Part shown: one piece after another, positions 47,284-58,935 of the stretch | Numbering within the stretch: the first letter of the stretch is position 1 | How the letters are laid out: the number at the start of each line of letters is the position of its first letter | Origin: Enterococcus pallens ATCC BAA-351 | GTDB lineage: Bacteria > Bacillota > Bacilli > Lactobacillales > Enterococcaceae | Assembly: GCF_000407485.1 (NCBI RefSeq) | Contig: NZ_ASWD01000006.1 | Span: forward strand, 62,001 to 126,000 | Length of the DNA: 64,000 nt | Direction: 5' to 3' | Notes under the pieces: model-generated | The model's database searches: none | The model's input: only the letters and a program-made list of their open reading frames with translations | Told to the model about the DNA's origin: nothing | Translations under genes and position numbers: made by a program

Positions 47284-48226
47284 ACATCTGTACTATTTTT
47301 GCTAAACGACGTTGTCTTTCAGCCTGTGTTAATCCATGTTCAGCTGCATAGCGATTGTGTTCGTGACAGGCACAATCGTATGAGCATGCACCTAAATAGC
47401 GAGCTTCATTTTCCTCTGAAACTAGAATTTGGCGGTTGCATTCCGGATTGCTGCAGTTGATATAGCGTTCACAGGGCGTTCCGTCAAACCATTCTTTTCC
47501 CACTACCTGTTTGTCTACTTGATTGATTTCGACACTGATTCGCTCGTCAAAGACATACATTTTTCCATCCCAAAGCTCTCCTTTGGTGGCTGGATTTTTG
47601 CCGTAATTAGCAATGCCTCCATGAAGCTGCGCGACATCCTCAAAGCCTTCTCGCAGCATCCAGCCAGAAAACTTTTCACAGCGAATGCCACCGGTACAAT
47701 AAGTTACAACCTTTTTATCCATAAATTTCTCTTTATTGGCACGAATCCATTCTGGTAATTCGCGAAACGCTCGGATATCTGGGCGAACGGCTCCACGAAA
47801 ATGCCCTAAATCGTATTCGTAATCATTTCTGGCATCAATGACGACAGTATTTTCATCTAATAGAGCAGCTTTAAATTCTTCAGGCTCTAAGTAATTTCCC
47901 GTTAACGTCGTAGGATCTATATCATCTTCTAAATTCAAAGAAACTAATTCTTTACGAGGACGAACAAACATCTTTTTGAACGCATGCTCTTCACTCTCGT
48001 CCACCTTAAAAAAGGTATCCTTAAAGCGTTCGTCTTGGTGCATAAAGTCCATATATTGATCTGTCGCTTCTTTGGTTCCTGATAAGGTTCCGTTGATCCC
48101 TTCTTCAGCCACCAGAATACGTCCCTTTAAATCTAAGGAGCGGCAAAATGCCAAATGTTCCTTAGCAAACTGCTTCGGATCGGTAATTGGTGTGTATTGG
48201 TAATAAAGTAAAACACGGTAATCCAT
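47282..48226 (-). CDS. trhO: tRNA uridine(34) hydroxylase, rhodanese-like
   Basis: 314 residues. An N-terminal domain with [16 protein letters not shown] is followed by a rhodanese domain whose active-site cysteine lies in [13 protein letters not shown], and a Cys-rich C-terminus ([22 protein letters not shown]). This is the YceA/TrhO family, which hydroxylates U34 of tRNA on the way to 5-methoxyuridine in Gram-positives. Complete and typical. Confidence 0.92.
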   Translation of the reverse strand: MDYRVLLYYQYTPITDPKQFAKEHLAFCRSLDLKGRILVAEEGINGTLSGTKEATDQYMDFMHQDERFKDTFFKVDESEEHAFKKMFVRPRKELVSLNLEDDIDPTTLTGNYLEPEEFKAALLDENTVVIDARNDYEYDLGHFRGAVRPDIRAFRELPEWIRANKEKFMDKKVVTYCTGGIRCEKFSGWMLREGFEDVAQLHGGIANYGKNPATKGELWDGKMYVFDERISVEINQVDKQVVGKEWFDGTPCERYINCSNPECNRQILVSEENEARYLGACSYDCACHEHNRYAAEHGLTQAERQRRLAKIVQM

Positions 48227-48313
48227 CCTAATTCCCCACTTTCTTTATTTACTATACGAAAAGTTCAGAAAATTGACGACTCCTTTGCTTGTTTATTGAT
48301 GTACAAGCGCAGT

Positions 48314-48366
48314 AAAAAAAAAGAACCAATCTAAGCGGCGATTAAGCGGCTTTCGATTGGTTCTTT
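48314..48366 (-). terminator. Terminator of the DUF3089 gene
   Basis: AAAGAACCAATC/GATTGGTTCTTT stem with a partly paired loop, followed by Ts on the minus strand. Confidence 0.8.
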
Positions 48367-48369
48367 AAA

Positions 48370-49491
48370 TTATTGGACTGGTTCGCCAGTCGTTTCTGTT
48401 GCTTCTGCTGGTGCAGGTGCTTCTGGCGTTTGCGGATGGGCTGCCAAATATTGAGCCACCCGGTTTTCAGCATTTTGCTGCAAATTGTAATAATAGAAAC
48501 TAATATCATTGTTGTGGAAGGAGCCTTCAGGGAAAATCTTTCTGGCACTTTCAGGCATGCCATAGCGAGAGACATCAGCGGTTGAACAAATAACTAACCC
48601 ACGAGATGTGTCTACCCGAGCATCAGCTATGCCCATCGCTTTTTCATAGTTCCCTTCATCATTACGCACATAAGAGCCTAAATTGGCCTCTACTGGCGCT
48701 GGAGTATCATCTCTGGTCCAGGTGATAGGATTAATCGCAATCGCCCCAGGAGCACTGGTAGACAGCTCTCCGCTAAAGTTAGCCGAAACTGTATTGTAAG
48801 AAATAATTACCCCGGTATCGTCTGGTCCGCTGGCGAATTTTGCTTGCGGATTGGCTTCTAGTTCTGCTTGTGTAACGGATTGACCTAAAACATAGGCCGC
48901 TACCATACGTTCATTGACCTCAGGATTCTTTTTCAAATAGTCAAATAGGATTTCTTTGACCATGGCTGCTCCTTGAGAATGTCCGACTAAAATAAACGGA
49001 CGGCCATTATTGTAATTTTCGATATAGTAATGGAATGCTGCTAGAACATCGGCTTTAGGTACACCGTTAACGTATTCTTCTTGTTTTTCCTTCGATTGAC
49101 TTAACAACCAGTTTGCATCCAATTGACGATAATATGGCGCAAAAACATTTCCGCTGCTTTCAAAGGCGGACCCTTGATTAGCTAGGAAAACCTGTGCTCC
49201 TGCCCGCATGCTTAAGTTGTCAATTTTCGAAACAGGTGATTGATTTCCCTGTTTTTGGTAAGCCGTTGGATATAAAATAAATACATCAGCTGGTTCAGTA
49301 GGATCGGTTGTCTTTGCCAACCAATTATCCACATCGTGGTAATCAGATGCTTCAATGGTATCTCCTTTTTTAGCTGGCGTTTCTACTGCTGCTGATTGTT
49401 TGGTGTCTTCTTTCTTGTCTTTTTGACTGCAAGCTGACAGCAAACCTAATGCCAATAGCCCAACCATGGAGCCGTAAATTAATTTTTTCAT
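48370..49491 (-). CDS. DUF3089 lipoprotein with alpha/beta-hydrolase (lipase-like) fold
   Basis: 373 residues from ATG 49491, after GGAGG. The lipobox GLLSACS marks a lipoprotein. DVFILYPTAY, ANWLLSQSKEKQEEYVNGVPKADVLAAFHYYIENYN and the nucleophile elbow LVGHSQGAAM match DUF3089, a lipase/esterase-like family of unknown substrate. The C-terminus ends in a Pro/Ala/Glu/Thr-rich tail. Located at the outer membrane face. Confidence 0.85.
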   Translation of the reverse strand: MKKLIYGSMVGLLALGLLSACSQKDKKEDTKQSAAVETPAKKGDTIEASDYHDVDNWLAKTTDPTEPADVFILYPTAYQKQGNQSPVSKIDNLSMRAGAQVFLANQGSAFESSGNVFAPYYRQLDANWLLSQSKEKQEEYVNGVPKADVLAAFHYYIENYNNGRPFILVGHSQGAAMVKEILFDYLKKNPEVNERMVAAYVLGQSVTQAELEANPQAKFASGPDDTGVIISYNTVSANFSGELSTSAPGAIAINPITWTRDDTPAPVEANLGSYVRNDEGNYEKAMGIADARVDTSRGLVICSTADVSRYGMPESARKIFPEGSFHNNDISFYYYNLQQNAENRVAQYLAAHPQTPEAPAPAEATETTGEPVQ

Positions 49492-49562
49492 GTGATGTGT
49501 TGCCTCCTTGCACACAGTATAAATAATTTCTGCGTAAGATAGCAGAGCTGCGGCTGCTTTTT

Positions 49563-51025
<1,463 letters not shown>

Positions 51026-51033
<8 letters not shown>

Positions 51034-51802
51034 AGGCACCAATCCTAAATAGACGATGAGCATTTTCGGTTGTCTGCTGAGCAATTTCTGTGAACGGCAT
51101 TTCTCGCAGCTCGGCTATCTTCTCTGCCACGTAGCGAGTGTAGCCAGGTTCGTTGCGTTTGCCGCGGTAAGGCATCGGTGCCAAATACGGCGCATCTGTT
51201 TCGACCAACAGCTTATCCAAAGGCACTACCTTGGCTGCCGCTTGAACTTCCGGTGCATTTTTAAAGGTGACCACACCAGAAAACGATACGTGCATCCCTA
51301 AATCTAAGAAACGCTTCGCCCACTCATCATCACCGCTGAAGCTGTGCATGATCCCCCCGATAGAGCGGATATCTTCTTCCTTTAACACTTTATAGGTGTC
51401 TTCCAAGGCCTCACGAGTATGAATACTGATTGGCAGCTTCATCTCCTTAGCGATAGCAATCTGACGGCGGAAAACTATGTCCTGTACGTCTTTCGGGTCC
51501 TCCATCCAGTGATAATCCAAACCGATTTCACCTAAAGCAACGACCTTGGGCAAGGTTAATTGCTGGATCAGCTTTTCCTCTACAGCTTTTGTGTAGCTGC
51601 CGGCTTCAGTAGGATGCCAGCCGATAATCGAGTAAATTCCTTGATAGGTTTGGCTCAGCTCCAAGCTTTTTTCAATTGTTGGTGTTTCAAAGCCCACCAC
51701 CGCCATCTCAGTGACTCCAAGCTCTTTTGCTCGTTCAACGGTCTCAGGTATTTCATCTTTAAATTGTTCAGCGTTTAAATGGGTATGTGAATCAAAAAGC
51801 AT
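51026..51802 (-). CDS. tatD: TatD-family metal-dependent DNase
   Basis: 258 residues. Metal-binding motifs are [11 protein letters not shown] at the start, [27 protein letters not shown] and [10 protein letters not shown]. TatD proteins are 3'-5' exonucleases acting in DNA repair and quality control. First gene of the tatD-rnmV-ksgA cluster, which in many Firmicutes directly follows metG; here metG is about 11 kb away. Confidence 0.95.
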
Positions 51803-52062
51803 GATTTATTCGCTCCTTACCTTTATCTAATTCTCCAGGTCATTCTTGTCCAACTACCATTTTACTACAATCTTCTAGTAAATGCAGAAATGGCCGATTT
51901 CTATAGGTAGTTTTAATTTATGGCGAGATTAAACGTCTGAATTAGAAATGAAGAGCGCTCGGTTGTTTTCTTTATTCAGGACTCTTTATCCCTGAGAAAA
52001 ATATCAGTCGTACATCTTTAGACGGATGTACATTGGAGGAAAAGCTTCTATAATGGGGTAGC
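51803..52062. other. Intergenic region between tatD and the membrane-protein gene
   Basis: No supported gene. It holds the divergent promoters. A plus-strand TATAAT at about 52051 has no good -35 box; GTACATC...GATGTAC at about 52012-52032 is a small inverted repeat. Confidence 0.45.
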
Positions 52063-52097
52063 CTGCCAGTCTGTTTGTTTAGAAACTGGCAGTTTAG
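52063..52097 (+). terminator. Hairpin in the leader of the membrane-protein gene
   Basis: TGCCAGT/ACTGGCA stem with a loop of about 17 bases and a short T-rich tail, between the -10-like box and the ribosome site. It could be a weak attenuator. Confidence 0.4.
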
Positions 52098-52124
52098 TTA
52101 AACTATCTGAATTGGAGGCTTTTT

Positions 52125-52739
52125 ATGCATAATTTTCAGCGTGACTATCCAAATGCGGCCAAAGCTTTGAAGCAAAAATTTCCTGAAAAGGCGCCCTTAA
52201 GCAGTATCTGGCATTGGGTGGTTTTGGCGCTTTTTAGTTTCTTAAGTGTCGCAACAATTCCGAATCAATTATGGACAATCGGTTTATTGATAGTAGTAAC
52301 AGCTTTAATCAAAGGTCCCGGATTGCTTATTTGGGGCATTGCTTATTCTTTTCTAGTTAGTCTCTTTCCGCCATTAGGAATCGTGTTGTCCGCGATCTTT
52401 TTTCTGTTAAACATCCGGTTGTTGACTAGAAGCTGGCGCGTAAATATGATTACCACTCTTTTTTACCTGTATCCGTTAGGTCTGAGTATTTTGCAGCACT
52501 TTACCGGCTGGACCGAGCATTGGCAAACCGCTTTACTGCTGGTTCCAGGTTTAGTCATTTTGCATTTCAGTCTTACAAAGGTCTACAGCTATCACCCAAA
52601 TGCTCGACAAGTTGCCTGGACTATTCTGGCAACACCATTTGAGCTGCTGTCCTTGCTGCTGCCTAAACGTTTCAAAAATCGTTTTAAGGGACCAGACTAT
52701 CAGAAAAGACCGACTATCAATAAAACCACTCGCTATTAA
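52125..52739 (+). CDS. Small integral membrane protein of unknown function
   Basis: 204 residues with about six hydrophobic segments between residues 28 and 150 and a basic C-terminus (LLLPKRFKNRFKGPDYQKRP). ATG follows GGAGG. No family recognised. It stands alone between tatD and the MATE gene with a bidirectional terminator behind it. Confidence 0.7.
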   Translation: MHNFQRDYPNAAKALKQKFPEKAPLSSIWHWVVLALFSFLSVATIPNQLWTIGLLIVVTALIKGPGLLIWGIAYSFLVSLFPPLGIVLSAIFFLLNIRLLTRSWRVNMITTLFYLYPLGLSILQHFTGWTEHWQTALLLVPGLVILHFSLTKVYSYHPNARQVAWTILATPFELLSLLLPKRFKNRFKGPDYQKRPTINKTTRY

Positions 52740-52746
52740 CCCACAC

Positions 52747-52786
52747 AAAAACATCCGCAGGCCTTTTGCTTACGGATGTTTTTGCA
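52747..52786. terminator. Bidirectional terminator between the membrane-protein and MATE genes
   Basis: AAAAACATCCG/CGGATGTTTTT stem with A/T runs on both sides. Confidence 0.8.
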
Positions 52787-54163
52787 TTATTCAAAATCCA
52801 GCTGGTTATTCAGTCGAATTTCCTGTCTTAACTTTTTCATTGCTATTAAGTATAAGCTGCCTGTTAGTATAACAGAAGCCGCATCAGAAAACGGTGCAGC
52901 ATACAGAATTCCTTCTAATCCCCAAATATTGGAAAAAATAAAGATTGCCGGCAACAGCATTAAAAACTGACGAGTTAAGGTCAAAATAATCGCGACAGTG
53001 GTTTTTCCAGTTGCCTGAAAGTAATTTGATGCAACAATTTGAAAGCCGATAACAGGCAGGCAGAAGAACCAAGCCTGCAGGGCAAAGGCACTAAAGGACA
53101 TCAGCTCAGGATCACGGTTAAACATTGAAACTAGCAGTTCTGGTGCTATGCGCGTAATAATCCAGCCAAGGACTACAATCGCTGTAGCCGAAGTAATTGC
53201 AATCTTTTGTGCTTGCCAGACTCGTTGAAATTTCTTCGCACCATGGTTAAAGCTGATGATTGGCTGCGTTCCCTGCACCAGACCAGTAATCGGCATTAAA
53301 AGAATCGTTTGGATGCTATTAACAATTCCCATACCAGAAACAGCAATATCACCGCCATAAGTAGTAAGGTTAACATTTAAAACAACATTCAGCAGGCTGT
53401 TAGCTAACTGAATAAAAAATGATGGCAAGCCAAGTGCAGTTAGTCGAGTGGATGTCTGCCATTTTAGGCGCATATTTCTAACATGAATTTTGTGATGACT
53501 GCGTTTGCCTAAAAAGTAAGCTAAAATCCAAACCATTGAAATAAACTGAGACAAAATTGTCGCTAAGGCTGCCCCAGCCATCCCCATATCAAAAACGTAA
53601 ATAAACACAGGGTCCAAAACAATATTAACACCAGCCCCCATGAACATCGTGATCATGGCCAATTTAGGCTGGCCATCCGCTCGCATAAAGTTATTCATGC
53701 CCAAACTGACAATTTGGAAAATCGCACCAAAGAAAATGATGCGCATATACTCAATCGAATAAGGCAAGACAGTAGGGCTAGCACCAAATAGTGTTAGTAC
53801 ACGAGTTAAAAACAGCTGCCCCAGCAGCATAAACAGCAGCCCGCTGATAATTAACAGGCTAAAAGCATTTCCCAGTGCCTCCTCTGCTTCTTGTACCTTC
53901 TTTTCACCTAAGCGAATGGAGAACAAGGTTGCTCCGCCTACACCAAACAACAAACCAATCGCAATCAAAATAATCATAATCGGAAAACCAATTGTAATTC
54001 CAGCCAACCCGTTTTGACCTAAGCTGGGCGCATTACCAATATAAATGCGATCAACGACATTGTACAACGCATTAACGATCATCCCAATAATCGCGGGAAT
54101 AGAAAATTGAATGATTAATCTTGACACCTTCTCTGTCCCTAACGGATTTTTACTTTCGTCCAT
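52787..54163 (-). CDS. MATE-family multidrug efflux transporter
   Basis: 458 residues with 12 membrane helices, from ATG 54163 after GAGGGTG. The two-fold repeat is visible (LIIQFSIPAIIGMIVNALYNVVDRIYIG and LGLPSFFIQLANSLLNVVLN). It is an NorM/MepA-like sodium or proton antiporter exporting cationic drugs. The start overlaps the marR gene by 14 bases, an arrangement like mepR-mepA of Staphylococcus. Confidence 0.9.
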   Translation of the reverse strand: MDESKNPLGTEKVSRLIIQFSIPAIIGMIVNALYNVVDRIYIGNAPSLGQNGLAGITIGFPIMIILIAIGLLFGVGGATLFSIRLGEKKVQEAEEALGNAFSLLIISGLLFMLLGQLFLTRVLTLFGASPTVLPYSIEYMRIIFFGAIFQIVSLGMNNFMRADGQPKLAMITMFMGAGVNIVLDPVFIYVFDMGMAGAALATILSQFISMVWILAYFLGKRSHHKIHVRNMRLKWQTSTRLTALGLPSFFIQLANSLLNVVLNVNLTTYGGDIAVSGMGIVNSIQTILLMPITGLVQGTQPIISFNHGAKKFQRVWQAQKIAITSATAIVVLGWIITRIAPELLVSMFNRDPELMSFSAFALQAWFFCLPVIGFQIVASNYFQATGKTTVAIILTLTRQFLMLLPAIFIFSNIWGLEGILYAAPFSDAASVILTGSLYLIAMKKLRQEIRLNNQLDFE

Positions 54164-54596
54164 TTTTTTCACCCTCATATTCTTCTACTTTTTCAACAAT
54201 TTCCAGCAGACTGTCGTAAATAAACTGCTGCTGTTCTTCGTCGAAATCCTCCAACAAAAATTGATTCCATTCCTCCAGCTTCTCAATAATGATTTGTCTA
54301 ATCTCTCCGCCCTTCGCGGTGATAGAGACTAAATTACAACGTTTATCCACCGTATCTTTTTGCTTGGTGACAAACTCCTTGGTAATTAAGGTACGAAGTG
54401 TCCGGGTAACAGCGGCCTTGTCTAATTGCAGATACTGGGCAATCTCTTCTTGCGGAACTTCATTGTGCTTGTACAAATACATCAATACAGCCTGCTCACT
54501 GGCTGTTAAACCATAGGGAGCCAAGGCTTCATTTAAATAGCTTTGATTTTTGCGATATAAAATAGAAATTAATCGTCCTAAACTCTGTACCATCAT
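54150..54596 (-). CDS. MarR-family transcriptional regulator
   Basis: 148 residues with the MarR winged helix (YGLTASEQAVLMYLYKHNEVPQEEIAQYLQLDKAAVTRTLRTLITKEFV), then a dimerisation helix. It is translated with the MATE gene. A perfect palindrome overlaps its -35 box, so autorepression relieved by a MATE substrate is likely. ATG at 54596 or 54593 could serve; both follow GGGAGGG. Confidence 0.9.
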   Translation of the reverse strand: MMVQSLGRLISILYRKNQSYLNEALAPYGLTASEQAVLMYLYKHNEVPQEEIAQYLQLDKAAVTRTLRTLITKEFVTKQKDTVDKRCNLVSITAKGGEIRQIIIEKLEEWNQFLLEDFDEEQQQFIYDSLLEIVEKVEEYEGEKNGRK

Positions 54597-54608
54597 TTCC
54601 CTCCCTCT

Positions 54609-54640
54609 TCATACTAGAAATATTTAGTTGAGTTGTCAAC
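54609..54640 (-). promoter_or_regulatory. marR-MATE promoter with overlapping operator
   Basis: Minus-strand TTGACA, a 17-base spacer and TAGTAT. The -35 box lies inside the palindrome TAGTTGA-GTTG-TCAACTA (54623-54640; perfect seven-base arms). Confidence 0.75.
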
Positions 54641-54749
54641 TATATTTTTGTTCATGCAAGCATTAATTTTGTCGTAAAATTGACTATTTGTTACTATAGT
54701 GCTGAAGAAGAGCTAATTTATAACGATTATAGAAAGGAAGTGAAACAAG

Positions 54750-55037
54750 ATGATGGCAACCAGGACCCCTTTTTTCAAGACGATCATCCCCTATAAAGAG
54801 CCCGAAGAATTATCGTTTTATTGTGCCTCAACCATGGTGAGTACCCATTTAATTACTTCCTATCAAAATACAAATGGTTCCTTATTTTACATAGCTGAAT
54901 ACATGTACGGTACACCTGCCACAATGTGGACAAAGCAAGATCTTCAAATTGCAGCAGCTTATTTAAATGCAAAAAATCTCGAATTATACTTTCAAATAGA
55001 TGATAATCGCTTTGAAAGGATTACCTCTGACCGCTAA
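54750..55037 (+). CDS. Small protein of unknown function
   Basis: 95 residues, soluble, ATG after GAAAGGAAGTG. It contains no recognised motif; aromatic residues are frequent (MYGTPATMWTKQDLQIAAAYLNAKN). Divergent from marR, so it might share the operator region, but it starts about 110 bases away. It could be specific to a narrow group. Confidence 0.55.
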   Translation: MMATRTPFFKTIIPYKEPEELSFYCASTMVSTHLITSYQNTNGSLFYIAEYMYGTPATMWTKQDLQIAAAYLNAKNLELYFQIDDNRFERITSDR

Positions 55038-55096
55038 CTTTCACTATTGTAAGTTTGCAGAGCTGCTTTGTAAGTAGTTCCCCCGTACTTTCCTTG

Positions 55097-55105
55097 GTAT
55101 GATAA
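55097..55105 (+). promoter_or_regulatory. Extended -10 element upstream of the 28-residue peptide gene
   Basis: TGGTATGAT about 40 bases before the start codon; the -35 region is weak. Confidence 0.45.
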
Positions 55106-55143
55106 ATACAACAAATGAGAACAAAAAAAGGAGCGGGTTAAAA

Positions 55144-55230
55144 ATGGATCAAGCAATAGTAGCAGCAGTAGCAGTGGGAGCAATGTTAATTGTCAGTGCC
55201 CTGCGAAAAAGAAGACGGATGAATAAATAA
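55144..55230 (+). CDS. 28-residue single-helix membrane peptide
   Basis: ATG 55144 follows AAAGGAGCGGG and reads MDQAIVAAVAVGAMLIVSAL, then a basic tail of Arg/Lys ending in NK. One hydrophobic helix of about 17 residues with a positive end gives membrane topology like type I toxins, small regulatory peptides or alarm peptides. An extended -10 box precedes it and a strong terminator follows, so it is its own transcription unit. Function unknown. Confidence 0.6.
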   Translation: MDQAIVAAVAVGAMLIVSALRKRRRMNK

Positions 55231-55237
55231 TTTTTTT

Positions 55238-55262
55238 AAGACTGGCTTAGCCGGTCTTTTTT
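55238..55262 (+). terminator. Terminator of the small-peptide gene
   Basis: AAGACTGGC/GCCGGTCTT stem with a three-base loop and six Ts. Confidence 0.85.
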
Positions 55263-55270
55263 GCTATAAT
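55262..55270 (+). promoter_or_regulatory. Extended -10 promoter of the Imm-5-like gene
   Basis: TGCTATAAT directly after the terminator's T-run; the start codon is 30 bases downstream. Confidence 0.6.
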
Positions 55271-55300
55271 AGCCTGTAAAAGATTTTTTTGGAGGCTGAC

Positions 55301-55822
55301 ATGAAGCAGGTGTATTCTTGGAATGAACATGAATTGAAAACCAAAAGACAATTGCCAACTAAACCAAAGATCAAGCTGGTAGATGACCAACAATTACGCG
55401 CACAGCTAGAATTGACCTTGGAGGAGCTGCCTCATGCTTTACTGGCTGAATGGGCCCTTGAACAGTCGCTTGTTTATTTGCGATACCTAGATCCCCCATT
55501 GCAAAAGGATAAGCGAATCGCTCAAAGTATAAACGTACTCAAGCAGCGAGTGAAGGAAGCGTGTTCTGCTCATGAGCTAAGACAAGCCGGCTTTATGGCA
55601 AATGAATTGGCACAGGAGTCTTCCTCGCTTCTCAGCAAATACGCTGCTCGGGTATTTGCTCAAGCAATTGCCAGCGGTCATATGCGGGGGCATGCTTTGG
55701 TTTCGGCTGATTATGGCATCAAGGTGATCAACGAGCTTTTCCCTAACGATTTGCTGCAGGTTCGTCAGCAGCGAGAAGCTCAGCTGGCACTGGCCCGCCA
55801 TTATTTAACCCGCAAAAAATAG
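55301..55822 (+). CDS. Putative immunity protein of the Imm-5-like family
   Basis: 173 residues from ATG 55301, after GGAGG. An all-helical C-terminal region shows the family pattern: LLAEWALEQSLVYLRYL, then KRIAQSINVLKQRVKEA, and ARVFAQAIASGHMRGHALVSADYGIKVI. The family is called putative immunity on genomic grounds; no toxin gene lies nearby. The N-terminal 45 residues are basic and of unknown use. The assignment is from memory of the family pattern. Confidence 0.55.
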   Translation: MKQVYSWNEHELKTKRQLPTKPKIKLVDDQQLRAQLELTLEELPHALLAEWALEQSLVYLRYLDPPLQKDKRIAQSINVLKQRVKEACSAHELRQAGFMANELAQESSSLLSKYAARVFAQAIASGHMRGHALVSADYGIKVINELFPNDLLQVRQQREAQLALARHYLTRKK

Positions 55823-55856
55823 CCTGAGTACGACAACGGGGGCTGCCGCACTCAGA
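55815..55856 (-). terminator. Terminator of the beta-glucoside operon
   Basis: CTGAGTGCGGCAGC...ACTCAG stem followed by TATTTTTTG on the minus strand. Confidence 0.65.
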
Positions 55857-55869
55857 CTATTCGGGTAAA

Positions 55870-57303
<1,434 letters not shown>

Positions 57304-57317
57304 TCAATTCCTGCTTT

Positions 57318-58709
57318 CTATACTTTTTCTAAGTCTAATTCACGTGCCACTTCATCCTGAACCTCGATGCCTTCTTTTTCTAGTCGTTCGATGGTTTCCT
57401 TGAAGTTTGGCAGATGATCTTTGTGTGCAATAAATAATTCATCCATGATGCGTTGAGCTGTTTTACCCGAGCGAACCATTGGATTGATAGTAAATGCTTG
57501 TAATGCTGTGTTGTAATCACCCGTTACCGCTGCTTCGATAGTTAACAGCTCCATTGCTTTCATAACCTGCAGCCAGCCGCGTTCGGCGGTTGGTAATTCG
57601 CCAAAGGCAACATTACGGGCACCTTGTCCACCAATATACGCTGAAACTTCAACTACGCAGTCTGCCGGAAGATCTGGCACTGCACCATCATTTTTCGTTG
57701 AAACAACCAACTGGGTATTTTTGTTCGCATAAATCGAAGCGATGGATTCACAAGCAGCATCAGAATAGTAAGCACCGCCGCGTTGACTTAATTGCTCTGG
57801 TTTGTAATCTAAGTTTGGATCTTTGTATAATTCAAACAATTCGGTTTCTGTTTTCTTAACCTGTTGGGCACGTGTCCCGATCGTTTGGTACTCTTCTAAT
57901 GCATGAGCAAGGGTTTCTTCTTCTTGATAATAATAATGATGGTAACCACAAGGAATCATTTGCATTTGTTCTAGAATCTCTCTTGGGAATGGAATATCAT
58001 GAATGTTTTTCGGCATCCCTGTTTCGTCGCCTTCATACATTTTATTGATAATATCCTGAGTCACATCTTTTCCGTGAGCATCTGTCACCTTATGCCAATG
58101 GAAATGATTCAAGCCAGCGAATTTGTAAATCAATTCATCCGGTTGTTTGCCTAACATTTCCGGTTCAACCATCTGTGCCATTACTGGAACATTACATAAA
58201 CCAATCACTTTATCCCATTTTCCATAACGAACCACGGCTTCAGTCACCATGCCGCTTGGGTTAGCGAAGTTAATCAACCAGGCATCTGGACATAAGCGTT
58301 TCATATCTTCAACAATTTCTAAGATGATTGGTACTGTTCGGAAGGCTTTAAACATCCCGCCAGCTCCGTTGGTTTCTTGCCCCAACATGCCATAGTATGC
58401 AGGAATACGTTCATCTTTAATGCGCGCTTCTAGTAAACCAACCCGGAATTGAGTGGTTACAAAGTCAGCATCCTTCAACGCTTCTTCACGATCCAAGGTC
58501 ATGTGAACTTTTACATCGTAGGGGGAAGCATCCCACATTCGCTGCGCCATTTTACCAACAATGTCCAATTTTTCTTTTCCAGCTTCAATATCAACTAACC
58601 AAATCTCACGGATTGGTAATTCGTCGTAACGTTTAATAAATCCTTCCATTAATTCTGGAGTATAGCTGCTTCCTCCACCGATTGTCGCAATTTTCACACC
58701 TTGAGTCAT
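57318..58709 (-). CDS. 6-phospho-beta-glucosidase, GH4 (NAD/metal-dependent)
   Basis: 463 residues from ATG 58709, after AAGGAGA. The NAD loop is KIATIGGGSSYTPELMEGFI; metal and catalytic regions include NPSGMVTEAV, GLCNVP and GLNHFHW. GH4 enzymes use an oxidation-elimination mechanism with NAD and Mn. Its size fits LicH/CelF-type enzymes. Paired with a GH1 enzyme, it widens the range of beta-linkages that can be cleaved. Confidence 0.9.
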   Translation of the reverse strand: MTQGVKIATIGGGSSYTPELMEGFIKRYDELPIREIWLVDIEAGKEKLDIVGKMAQRMWDASPYDVKVHMTLDREEALKDADFVTTQFRVGLLEARIKDERIPAYYGMLGQETNGAGGMFKAFRTVPIILEIVEDMKRLCPDAWLINFANPSGMVTEAVVRYGKWDKVIGLCNVPVMAQMVEPEMLGKQPDELIYKFAGLNHFHWHKVTDAHGKDVTQDIINKMYEGDETGMPKNIHDIPFPREILEQMQMIPCGYHHYYYQEEETLAHALEEYQTIGTRAQQVKKTETELFELYKDPNLDYKPEQLSQRGGAYYSDAACESIASIYANKNTQLVVSTKNDGAVPDLPADCVVEVSAYIGGQGARNVAFGELPTAERGWLQVMKAMELLTIEAAVTGDYNTALQAFTINPMVRSGKTAQRIMDELFIAHKDHLPNFKETIERLEKEGIEVQDEVARELDLEKV

Positions 58710-58753
58710 TGAATCGTCTCCTTTGTTTTTATTTACAATATCATTATCAGATA

Positions 58754-58899
58754 TGTAAACGCACCATTCAATAGTAAACGCTTCGATTGCACCTTCATTT
58801 ACAAACATTCACGAAAAAAGGTGCCAATTTGTGAATATCGTTTATCTTTCCGACTGTAAAAAGCGAAAAGCCTATTCAAACAAGCTTTTTTCGTTTACA
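58754..58899. promoter_or_regulatory. Repeated GTAAACG motifs in the GH4/RpiR divergent region
   Basis: TGTAAACGC (58754-58762), AGTAAACGC (58773-58781) and, inverted, TCGTTTACA (58891-58899). They may be RpiR operators; they also resemble cre half-sites. Confidence 0.4.
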
Positions 58900-58935
58900 A
58901 TAAATCCAATCACATTGTAAAAAGAGGTGGAACCT

